Positions 43,041 through 50,585 of a stretch of DNA of 64,000 bases are shown here, in pieces. The translations under genes were made by a program, and so were the position numbers. The notes under the pieces are model-generated. The model saw nothing but the letters and a program-made list of their open reading frames with translations, was not told the DNA's origin and ran no database searches. Positions within the stretch are counted from its first letter, which is position 1. Each line of letters begins with the position of its first letter. The DNA lies in contig NZ_FMIR01000014.1 of the NCBI RefSeq assembly GCF_900095745.1, positions 124,001 to 188,000 of the forward strand. Reading direction: 5' to 3'. The DNA comes from Microbacterium oxydans. Lineage in GTDB: Bacteria > Actinomycetota > Actinomycetes > Actinomycetales > Microbacteriaceae.

Positions 43041-43949
43041 GTGCTCGACGTCAACCGATTGCGGATGCTCGTCGAGCTGTCCCGCCGCGGAACCCTCTCT
43101 GCGGTCGCCGACGCCCTGTCCTACAGCAAGGCCTCGGTGTCGCAGCAGCTGAGCGCGCTCGAGCGCGATGTGGGCGTGCCGCTGCTGCGCCGAGTCGGCC
43201 GCGGCGTGCAGTTCACACCACAGGGAAGCGTGCTGGTCACGCAGGCCATCGGCATCCTCGATCAGCTCGAGCACGCCGAGGTCGCGGTCGCCGAGTCGCT
43301 CACCGAGGTGACGGGCACCGCGCGCATCGCCGTGTTCCAGTCGACCGCGCACTCCCTGCTGCCGCGCGCGCTCGAGTCCCTCAGGGAGCGGCATCCGGCG
43401 CTTCGGGTCGAGGTCACCGAGTGCGACCCGGAGACCGGGCTGGTCGGAGTGTCCAGCCGCGACTTCGACCTGATCCTCGCCGAGCAGTATCCGGGGCGCA
43501 CGCGCCCGATCCACGCCGACCTCGACCGGGTGGTGCTCGCCCACGATGCGATCGCACTGGCCCGGCAGCCCGGAGCGCCTCGGCACGCGGATGCCCTCGC
43601 GGAGCTCTGGTCGACCCGCGACGAGCCCTGGGTGCTCGAGCCTGCCGGCACGGCATCCCGCGCCTGGGCCGAGGAGCTCTGCCGCACAGCGGGGTTCGAG
43701 CCCGACGTGCGCTTCGAGATCGCCGACCTCACGGCGCACGTGCGCCTGATCCACGCCGGGCTCGCGGTCGGGCTGCTGCCCGAACTCGTGTGGGCCGGCG
43801 ACACCCCGACCGTCGATCTGGCGCCGCTTCCCCACGAGCCGCGCCGCGAGATCTTCTCCTCGGCACGGAAGGTCTCGGCCGCCGCCCCGTCCATTCGTGC
43901 GGTGCGCAGCGCACTTGCGGACGCCGCCTCGCACAACCTGCCCGTCTAG
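43041..43949 (+). CDS. LysR family transcriptional regulator
   Basis: The 302-aa protein has an N-terminal LysR winged helix (LSRRGTLSAVADALSYSKASVSQQLSALERDVG) and a LysR substrate-binding domain. It starts at GTG 43041. The divergent placement with putA makes it a likely activator or repressor of proline use, though many such pairs regulate unrelated exporters. The next gene is 108 nt downstream. Confidence 0.9.
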   Translation: MLDVNRLRMLVELSRRGTLSAVADALSYSKASVSQQLSALERDVGVPLLRRVGRGVQFTPQGSVLVTQAIGILDQLEHAEVAVAESLTEVTGTARIAVFQSTAHSLLPRALESLRERHPALRVEVTECDPETGLVGVSSRDFDLILAEQYPGRTRPIHADLDRVVLAHDAIALARQPGAPRHADALAELWSTRDEPWVLEPAGTASRAWAEELCRTAGFEPDVRFEIADLTAHVRLIHAGLAVGLLPELVWAGDTPTVDLAPLPHEPRREIFSSARKVSAAAPSIRAVRSALADAASHNLPV

Positions 43950-43980
43950 CGCGACGCAGAACACCGCAACACTCGGGAAT

Positions 43981-44043
43981 ATGCATGCACATGCATCTGT
44001 TCTGTCCCGTGTACCCGGACGAAGGAGTCCGATCCACTCCTTC
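43981..44043 (+). promoter_or_regulatory. Repeat and hairpin in the nitroreductase leader
   Basis: ATGCAT occurs at 43981-43986 and 43991-43996, a 16-bp site that is nearly self-complementary. Downstream GAAGGAGT (44021-44028) and ACTCCTTC (44036-44043) form an 8-bp perfect hairpin just before the ribosome site (GAAAGG) of the GTG at 44058. A regulator site and translational control are both possible. Confidence 0.45.
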
Positions 44044-44057
44044 CGAAAGGCACTTCC

Positions 44058-44645
44058 GTGAGCACTCCTGTGATCGACCGCACCGCCCCGACCGAGCACC
44101 CCGTCCTCGACGTCCTCGCCGGCCGCTGGAGCCCCCGCGCCTTCGACGCGCAGAACTCGATCGACGAGGCCAAGCTCGCCACCGCCCTCGAGGCCGCCCG
44201 CTGGAGCCCGTCCGCCAACAACTCGCAGCCGTGGCGCTTCATCGTCGCCCGCCGCGGCACCGCCCTGCACGCCCAGGTCACCGGCGCACTGATGGGCTTC
44301 AACCAGGCATGGGCCGGTAACGCCGCCGTGCTCGTGGTCGCGATCGCCGAGACGGCAGCGGCCGACGGCACCCCCATCACCCACGCGCTCTACGACCTCG
44401 GTCAGGCCGTCGCGCACTTCTCGGTGCAGGCCCACCACGACGGCCTCGTCGTGCACCAGATGAGCGGCTTCGACCCGGAGGTCGTCCGCGAGTTCGCCGA
44501 CCTCGAGCCCCGCTTCGTGCCGACCACGGTCTTCGCCGTCGGCGAGTTCGGTGACGTGACCGCGCTCCCCGAGGTGCTGCAGGAGCGCGAGGTCGCCCCG
44601 CGCGTGCGTCGCCCGATCGACGAGACGGTCGTCCTCAGCGCCTGA
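44058..44645 (+). CDS. Nitroreductase family protein
   Basis: The 195-aa flavoprotein has RWSPRAFDAQNSI, RWSPSANNSQPWRFIVA and the GQAVAHFSVQAHHDGLVVHQMSGFD segment of FMN nitroreductases. It should reduce nitro-compounds or quinones with NAD(P)H. GTG start with GAAAGG 7-8 nt upstream. An inverted-repeat leader precedes it, which hints at stress-linked regulation. Confidence 0.9.
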   Translation: MSTPVIDRTAPTEHPVLDVLAGRWSPRAFDAQNSIDEAKLATALEAARWSPSANNSQPWRFIVARRGTALHAQVTGALMGFNQAWAGNAAVLVVAIAETAAADGTPITHALYDLGQAVAHFSVQAHHDGLVVHQMSGFDPEVVREFADLEPRFVPTTVFAVGEFGDVTALPEVLQEREVAPRVRRPIDETVVLSA

Positions 44646-44711
44646 CCCGCACCACAGGACTTCTGCCGACGGGGCCTCCGGATTGTCCGGGGGCCCCGTT
44701 AGCGTGTCCGG

Positions 44712-46982
44712 ATGGACCTTCTCCGCATCACCGGCGCGCGGACGAACAACCTCCGCGACGTCTCCGTCGACGTTCCCAAGAAGCTGCTGACCGTCTTCAC
44801 CGGCGTCTCCGGATCAGGCAAGTCGTCGCTGGTACTCGACACGATCGCCGCCGAGGCGCAGCGGCTCGTCAACGACTCCTACTCGACCTTCATCCGTGCG
44901 CGGCTGCCGCAGATGCCGGCGCCCGACGTGCAGTCCATGGACGGTCTGACCTTCACGGTGCTGATCGACCAGCGCCGGTTCACGGGCAACGCGCGCTCGA
45001 CGGTGGCGACCGCGACCGACCTGGCCTCGCTCGTGCGCCTGGTCTTCTCCCGTGTCGGTGAGCCGTCGGCCGGGTACTCCCCCGCCTATTCGTTCAACGA
45101 TCCGTCCGGCATGTGCCCGACCTGCGAGGGGCTCGGCACGGTGTACGACATCGACATCGACGCGCTGATCGACCCCGAGAAGAACATCGATGAGGGGCCG
45201 GTCCGGTTCAGCCTGTTCCGCCCGGGTGTGTATCGGTGGAAGCGGTTCGCCTACTGCGGGCTGTTCGACCGCCAGAAGCCGCTGAAGGACTACACGGCCG
45301 AGGAGATGGACCAGTTCCTCTACGCCGACAAGCTCAAGCTCGACGATCCGGATCCGCGGTTCCCGCAGAGCGCCCGGTTCGACGGCGTGATCACCCGCAT
45401 GCGCGATGTGTTCCTGAAGCAGCGCCCGGTGAAGATGTCGGCGCCGGTGCGTGAAGAGCTCGACCGGCTCGTGACCCACCACACCTGCCCGGACTGCCAC
45501 GGTGCGCGGGTGAACGAAGCGGCGCGCGCGAGCCTCGTCGACGGACGATCGATCGTGGACTGGATGCGGATGCCGGTGGCCGAGCTGCATGCGCTGCTCG
45601 ACGCCTTCGACGACCCTCGGGTGGCGCCGGCGGTCGAGGGCATCCGTCATGTGCTCGATGCTCTGCTCTCGGTCGGCCTCGGCTACCTGACGCTGGACCG
45701 CGAATCGTCGACACTGTCCGGCGGCGAGGCGCAGCGCGTCAAGATCGTGCGGCACCTCGGCAGCGCCCTGACCGACGTGACCTACGTGTTCGATGAGCCG
45801 AGCACCGGGCTGCACCCCGCCGATATCCAGCGCCTCGTCGCCCTGCTGCAGCGGCTGCGCGATGCGGGCAACACGATCCTCGTCGTCGAGCACCACCCGC
45901 AGGTGATCGCGGTCGCCGACCATGTGGTCGACCTCGGGCCGGGTGCGGGATCCGCCGGTGGCGCCGTGCAGTTCGAGGGCACGCCCGCAGCATTGCGCGG
46001 CAGCGACACTCTCACGGGGCGCGTGCTCGCCGAGCCCTTGACGATCCGTCAGGCGGCGCGGCAACCCTCGGGTCGCATCACCGTGAAGGATGCACGCTCG
46101 CACAACCTGCGCGGGTTCGACGTCGATGTCCCGCTCGGCGTGCTCACCGCGATCACGGGGGTCGCGGGTTCGGGCAAGAGCTCCTTCGCCACCGTGGAGC
46201 TGCCGCGCCAGCATCCGGATTTCACGGTCGTCGGGCAAGACCCGCTGCGTGGCGGAGCGCGGTCGACGACACTGAGCATCCTGCGCATCGCCGACACGGT
46301 GCGCGGGGTGTTCGCGGCCGCGTCGGGCCTGGACCCTTCGTGGTTCAGCTTCAACTCGCGCGGGGCCTGCCCCACCTGCCGCGGGCGCGGGCACATCACG
46401 ACCGAGCTCGCGTTCCTCGACGACGTCTCGCTGCCCTGCGACGCGTGCGGCGGCCTACGTTTCAACCCGAAGGCGCTGGGCGTGCAGGTCGACGGCGCCT
46501 CGATCGCCGATGTCCTGGCGTCGACTCCGGCCGAGGTCAGTACGCTGTTCTCCGCGCATCCCGACGTGGTCGAGGCCCTGGACTGGGTACAGCGCACCGG
46601 GCTGCATTACATCCCGGTCGGACGTTCGCTCGACACCCTCTCGGGAGGTGAGAAGCAGCGGCTGCTCCTCGCCCGGCATCTCAGTGATCCGCGGCGCGAC
46701 TCCACCGACCGGATCATCCTCGACGAGCCCACTTCCGGACTGCACCCCACCGACGTCGACACGATCAACACCCTCTTCGACGACCTGCTCGACGACGGTG
46801 CGACCCTGGTGGTCGTCGAACACAACCTGCGGGTGGTCGCGCGCGCGGATCATGTCATCGACGTCGGCCCCGGCGCCGGATCGGACGGCGGCCGGCTGGT
46901 CTTCGCCGGCACTCCGACGGAGATCGTGCGCGACTCCGCTTCGCTCACCGGCCGAGCCCTCGCGACGGCCTCCCGACCCTGA
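44712..46982 (+). CDS. UvrA-like double ABC ATPase (short form)
   Basis: The 756-aa protein has two P-loops (GVSGSGKSSL, GVAGSGKSSF), two signatures (LSGGEAQRVKIVRHLGS, LSGGEKQRLLLARHL) and four CxxC zinc-type pairs (CPTCEGLG, CPDCHGAR, CPTCRGRG, CDACGGLR). Canonical UvrA is about 950 aa, so this is the shortened class-2/drug-resistance type (UvrA2, DrrC-like), probably lacking the UvrB-binding region. TAGCGT (44700-44705) ends 6 nt before the ATG. It may protect DNA from intercalating drugs. Confidence 0.9.
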   Translation: MDLLRITGARTNNLRDVSVDVPKKLLTVFTGVSGSGKSSLVLDTIAAEAQRLVNDSYSTFIRARLPQMPAPDVQSMDGLTFTVLIDQRRFTGNARSTVATATDLASLVRLVFSRVGEPSAGYSPAYSFNDPSGMCPTCEGLGTVYDIDIDALIDPEKNIDEGPVRFSLFRPGVYRWKRFAYCGLFDRQKPLKDYTAEEMDQFLYADKLKLDDPDPRFPQSARFDGVITRMRDVFLKQRPVKMSAPVREELDRLVTHHTCPDCHGARVNEAARASLVDGRSIVDWMRMPVAELHALLDAFDDPRVAPAVEGIRHVLDALLSVGLGYLTLDRESSTLSGGEAQRVKIVRHLGSALTDVTYVFDEPSTGLHPADIQRLVALLQRLRDAGNTILVVEHHPQVIAVADHVVDLGPGAGSAGGAVQFEGTPAALRGSDTLTGRVLAEPLTIRQAARQPSGRITVKDARSHNLRGFDVDVPLGVLTAITGVAGSGKSSFATVELPRQHPDFTVVGQDPLRGGARSTTLSILRIADTVRGVFAAASGLDPSWFSFNSRGACPTCRGRGHITTELAFLDDVSLPCDACGGLRFNPKALGVQVDGASIADVLASTPAEVSTLFSAHPDVVEALDWVQRTGLHYIPVGRSLDTLSGGEKQRLLLARHLSDPRRDSTDRIILDEPTSGLHPTDVDTINTLFDDLLDDGATLVVVEHNLRVVARADHVIDVGPGAGSDGGRLVFAGTPTEIVRDSASLTGRALATASRP

Positions 46983-47114
46983 CCCCCGAGGTCTGAGCGC
47001 GCGGCCGGATCGCAGAACGACGCAGTGGGGATTTGTGAGGAGCGCGGCGCGATGCTCCGACCTACAATCGTCGGCATCGCAATCCAGCGCAGGGTCAAGT
47101 CGGTCGAACAGTCG

Positions 47115-48588
47115 ATGGCCGAGACGCACGACGAGAGACGCTCCCTGAAACGCTCCCTGGGCGTATGGGACGTCGCTGTCATGGGTGTCGCGGTCGCCGT
47201 CGGTGCGGGCATCTTCTCGTTCGGTGCCGAGGCGTCTGCGCGGCACGCTGGTCCGGCCGTCATCGTCTCGTTCATCATCGCCGCCGCCGTGTGCGCGCTC
47301 GCGATCCTCTGCTACGCCGAGTTCGCCTCCTCGATCCCGGTGGCGGGCTCCGCCTACACGTTCACCTATTCCACGCTCGGCGAGTTCCTCGCGTGGATCA
47401 TCGGCTGGGACCTGATCCTCGAGATGCTCATGGCGTCGGCCGGGATCGCGAAGTACTGGGGTGTCTACCTCGGGGATGCGGTGTCGCTGTTCGACCTCGA
47501 GATCCCGATGACCCTCCAGATCGGGCCGCTCGGCTTCGACTGGGGTCCCGTCGTGATCGTCGCGATCTTCACGCTGCTGCTCGCCCTCGGCACGCAGCTG
47601 TCCAGCCGGGTCAACAGCGTGTTCACCGTGATCAAGGTCGCGATCGTGCTGTTCGTCATCGTCGTCGGCCTGTTCTTCATCAACGGCGCCAACTACTCCC
47701 CGTTCGTGCCGCCGGCACAGGAGGGCGCGGCCTCCGAGAGCGTCTGGACGCAGTCCGCTGTTCTCTTTCCTGACCGGCTCCGACCCCACGATCTACGGCG
47801 TGTTCGGCATCCTCAGCGGCGCGGCCCTCGCGTTCTTCGCGTTCATCGACTTCGACGTGGTCGCCACGAGCGCCGAGGAGACCAAGGACCCCAAGCGCAC
47901 CGTTCACCGCGGCATCATCCTCGGGCTCGTGATCGTGACCGTGCTGTACGTGCTGGTCGCGATCGTCATCACCGGCATGGTCTCGTACACCGAGCTCGCG
48001 AAGCTCGACGAGCCCTCGCTGGTGAACGCGTTCGAGCTGGTCGGGGCGACGTGGGCGGCGCAGGTGATCGCCATCGGCAGCCTCGTCGGTCTGACCACGG
48101 TGGTGATGGTGCTGCTGATGGGCCTCGCGCGCGTCGTGTTCGCGATGAGCCGCGACGGCCTGCTCCCGCGCTCACTGAGCGTGACGGACGCGAAGCGCGG
48201 CACCCCGATCCGCATCCAGCTCATCGTGGGCGTCGTGATCGCGATCATCGCCGGCCTCACGGATGTGCAGGTGCTGGGCGACATGATCAACATCGGAACC
48301 CTGTCGGCCTTCGTGCTGGTGAGCATCGGTGTGCCGATCCTCCGCAAGACCCGGCCCGACCTGGAGCGCCCGTTCACGGTGCCGTTCTCGCCGTGGCTGC
48401 CGTGGATCTCGGCGCTCGCCTGCTTCTGGCTGATGCTGAACCTCAGCACCGAGACCTGGGTGCGCTTCGCCATCTGGCTCGCGCTCGGCCTGGTGATCTA
48501 CTTCGCGTACTCGCGGCGGCACTCGCTGATCGGGCTAGAGCTCGAGAAGGATGCGCTCGGCGGGTTGCACCGCCCACCGCTGCAGTAG
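47115..48588 (+). pseudogene. APC family amino acid permease with a frameshift
   Basis: A single permease is split across two frames. The first part (47115 to about 47757) reads through VWDVAVMGVAVAVGAGIFSFGAEASARHAGPAV to VWTQS, and the second frame continues LFSFLTGSDPTIYGVFGILSGAALAFFAF to the stop at 48588. One extra base near 47757 (or loss of two) explains the break; no homopolymer is there. The intact protein would be about 490 aa with twelve helices, of the cationic amino acid transporter (CAT/YfnA) type. A TACAAT box lies at 47063-47068. Confidence 0.8.
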
Positions 48589-48823
48589 CCGGCGCCCACC
48601 GCTACCGTCAAACGCGCGCCACCCGGCCGGCTTTCGACTTGCACGCGAGGAGCTTCGGCGATGGTTTGGCGAGCCCAAAGGACCAGTTCGCGCAGGAGCA
48701 TATCGATACTCCAGAACTCTCCTCGCACAACCCTCGCCGGTAGACCACCGAGCGAATTAGCCTCACAGGACCGTGATAAGCCACGGCCGGAAGCACCCGC
48801 TTCAAGCCCCGAAGGAGGACAAC
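48589..48823 (+). promoter_or_regulatory. Upstream region of the two-peptide operon
   Basis: This 235-nt gap is visibly more A/T-rich than its surroundings toward the end. TAGCCT at 48758-48763 could be a -10 box, but I find no convincing -35. The first peptide has a strong GAAGGAGG (48811-48818). Nothing else recognisable is present. Confidence 0.4.
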
Positions 48824-48910
48824 ATGCAACAACTCGTCGAACGCGTACTGACTCTGAAGATCGATGAGATCAAGAGAGTCGAGATGGACTGCTGCGTCGT
48901 CGTCGATTGA
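48824..48910 (+). CDS. Candidate RiPP precursor peptide 1 (28 aa, Cys-Cys core)
   Basis: The 28-residue peptide begins MQQLVERVLTLKIDEIK and ends CCVVVD, with Cys23-Cys24 near the C-terminus. The first 20 residues form an amphipathic helix with Leu/Val/Ile every 3-4 positions, like a recognition leader. GAAGGAGG lies 5 nt before the ATG, stronger than most sites in this window. It aligns without gaps to the next peptide, sharing M1, L4, L9, K12, E15, K17, E20, C23 and C24. It is too short for routine gene calling. Confidence 0.75.
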   Translation: MQQLVERVLTLKIDEIKRVEMDCCVVVD

Positions 48911-48950
48911 TGGCGCAGCTACACGAGATACGGATAACAAGGAGAAGAAC

Positions 48951-49049
48951 ATGGACAAGCTGATCGATCAGATCCTCGCCGACAAGCGCACCGAAGCAAA
49001 GAACGCAGAGACAAGCTGCTGCGCCGCCCCCACGCCGGACAAGCTCTGA
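48951..49049 (+). CDS. Candidate RiPP precursor peptide 2 (32 aa, Cys-Cys core)
   Basis: The 32-residue peptide starts MDKLIDQILADKRTEAK and ends SCCAAPTPDKL, again with Cys23-Cys24. It is four residues longer at the C-terminus than peptide 1. AAGGAG lies 6 nt before the ATG and the gene sits 40 nt after the first peptide. If the Cys-Cys tail is the modified core, the two products would be C-terminal fragments of about 6 and 10 residues; this is inference. Confidence 0.75.
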   Translation: MDKLIDQILADKRTEAKNAETSCCAAPTPDKL

Positions 49050-49066
49050 GCTACAGGAGGTAAGGA

Positions 49067-49618
49067 ATGACGCCCCGACGATTCCCGCTCGACCCGGACT
49101 ACGCCACGACGGTGATGGATCGCATCGACGATCTGAACCGTGACACCGTCGAGCAGCAGTTCGTCGAGTGTCTCAAGTTCCTCGCCATCACCTCATCGAC
49201 CTCCGGGAGGCGAATCGCCGTCATCCCGGAGGTCGATCGGGTCTGGCACGAACTGATCCTCCAGACGATGTCCTACGAACATCTCTGCTCAGAACTTCCG
49301 GGGAAGCAATTCCTGCACCACGAGTCCATAAGCCCGAGCGGGTACTACGAGCGCGTGGGCGATCGGGAGTTCGTGCGCGAGTTCATCCAGTGGATCCCCG
49401 ACTACGTCCAGAACTTCGGCCCCTTCACAGCACGCAGCGCCGCGCTCTGGACCGTCGCGAACTTCCTGGAGACCGAGATGGGCATGTCGCTATCCGAAAT
49501 CAATCGTTTCGGGCGCGACGAGGAGGCCGAGGTACTACTTCCGCAAGATTCGCCCTGGCTGCTCCTCGGCACCCAGACCCGCATCTCGCCGCTTCTCGAT
49601 GCAGCCGCCGCGGACTAG
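49067..49618 (+). CDS. GRDP/DUF1399-like protein in the two-peptide operon
   Basis: The 183-aa soluble protein contains EVDRVWHELILQTMSYEHLC (W60, H61, Y70, C74) followed by FLHHES (H84, H85). This pattern matches the glycine-rich-domain-containing (GRDP, DUF1399) family of bacteria and plants, whose function is unknown. The His and Cys residues could bind a metal. AGGAGG lies 6 nt before the ATG, 17 nt after peptide 2. Its end overlaps the next gene by 20 nt. It is the best candidate for a new peptide-modifying or carrier protein. Confidence 0.7.
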   Translation: MTPRRFPLDPDYATTVMDRIDDLNRDTVEQQFVECLKFLAITSSTSGRRIAVIPEVDRVWHELILQTMSYEHLCSELPGKQFLHHESISPSGYYERVGDREFVREFIQWIPDYVQNFGPFTARSAALWTVANFLETEMGMSLSEINRFGRDEEAEVLLPQDSPWLLLGTQTRISPLLDAAAAD

Positions 49619-50585
49619 CGGTTCGAGCCGACCGGTGGGCTCGACCTCGTTCGTCCTGGACTCTCCCCCCGGCGGCAGCTTCGCCCTGCCCGACCAAACC
49701 CCCTCGCCTAACTTCCGGCGAGCGATCCTCGATCGCATGCACGCCCTGTCCTGGAACCGCTATCCGACGATCCCGCCTGACATCCTGCGGCGGACGCCGT
49801 GGGACTTCTCGCGGTACGGCGCATCAACCATCTTCGGCCGCGGGGGTGAGCCGGTGCTGCTCGACGCACTCCGGGCCTCCGGCGCCCACCGAATGATCGT
49901 TCCCGAACACTCCTATCCCGGCTACGCGCGAATATGCGGCGTCATTGGCGCCCGGCTCGACACCTATGGCGACGCAGCCCAGCTGCAGGAGCTGTCAACG
50001 GCTCCTGCAGCTGTCGACACCGTCCTTGTGGTCACAGAGCCAGGCAATCCTCTGGAGATCGCGCGGCCGCGGCTCGCGGTCGGAGCGCTGACTCCGCGGC
50101 TGCACATGCTCGTCGATGCGGCCTACGCCGTGCCCTACGGGCGCGCATTCCGAAGTACCGTCCGCTGGTGGATCGCGCGCGGCGCGGCCGTGTGCTTCAC
50201 CCTGTCGAAAATGGCGTGCTTCGCTGGTGCACGATTCGGCGGAGTGGTACGCCCGCGAGGTGCGTTCCCCGGCATGAACCAGGACCAACGGTTCTGGGAT
50301 GTGTTCTCCACGGCCCTGATGGATGCGTTCGGCGATCCGCAGGTCATCGCGACCGCCCTCGCCCTCAGCCGCGCGCAAGAGGCGGTCGGCGACTCGCTCG
50401 CCCGGCTCCTCGAAGCGGCGCGTATCCCGGTCGTCGGTCGCGGCGGAGGCTGCTTTGCCACGGTGGCTGCGGCGCACATCACCCCTGACGTGCGCCGTCT
50501 GCTCAGCGCGAAGGACTTCGACGGAACGTGGACGCGTATCGACGCAACCGTCAGGAACATCGACCGACTGAAGGCCCACCTGTGA
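49599..50585 (+). CDS. Divergent fold-type I PLP-dependent enzyme (HisC-like)
   Basis: The 328-aa protein follows the histidinol-phosphate/aspartate aminotransferase plan: FGRGGEPVLLDAL (PLP phosphate region), TEPGNP (147-151, as in NPxNPTG), VDAAYAVPYG with D173 for the PLP ring, and TLSKMACFAGARFG with Lys204 as the aldimine lysine and R212. The C-terminal Arg that normally grips the substrate carboxylate (RxxxG motif) is not evident, which would fit a peptide substrate. ATG 49599 overlaps the previous gene; GTG 49635 is an alternative. No clear ribosome site is seen. Confidence 0.8.
   Translation: MQPPRTSGSSRPVGSTSFVLDSPPGGSFALPDQTPSPNFRRAILDRMHALSWNRYPTIPPDILRRTPWDFSRYGASTIFGRGGEPVLLDALRASGAHRMIVPEHSYPGYARICGVIGARLDTYGDAAQLQELSTAPAAVDTVLVVTEPGNPLEIARPRLAVGALTPRLHMLVDAAYAVPYGRAFRSTVRWWIARGAAVCFTLSKMACFAGARFGGVVRPRGAFPGMNQDQRFWDVFSTALMDAFGDPQVIATALALSRAQEAVGDSLARLLEAARIPVVGRGGGCFATVAAAHITPDVRRLLSAKDFDGTWTRIDATVRNIDRLKAHL

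Noticed and set aside
48661..48867. 68-codon frame overlapping peptide 1
   Set aside because: No ribosome site, different frame, and composition unlike the paired peptides; peptide 1 has the strong site and a paralogue.
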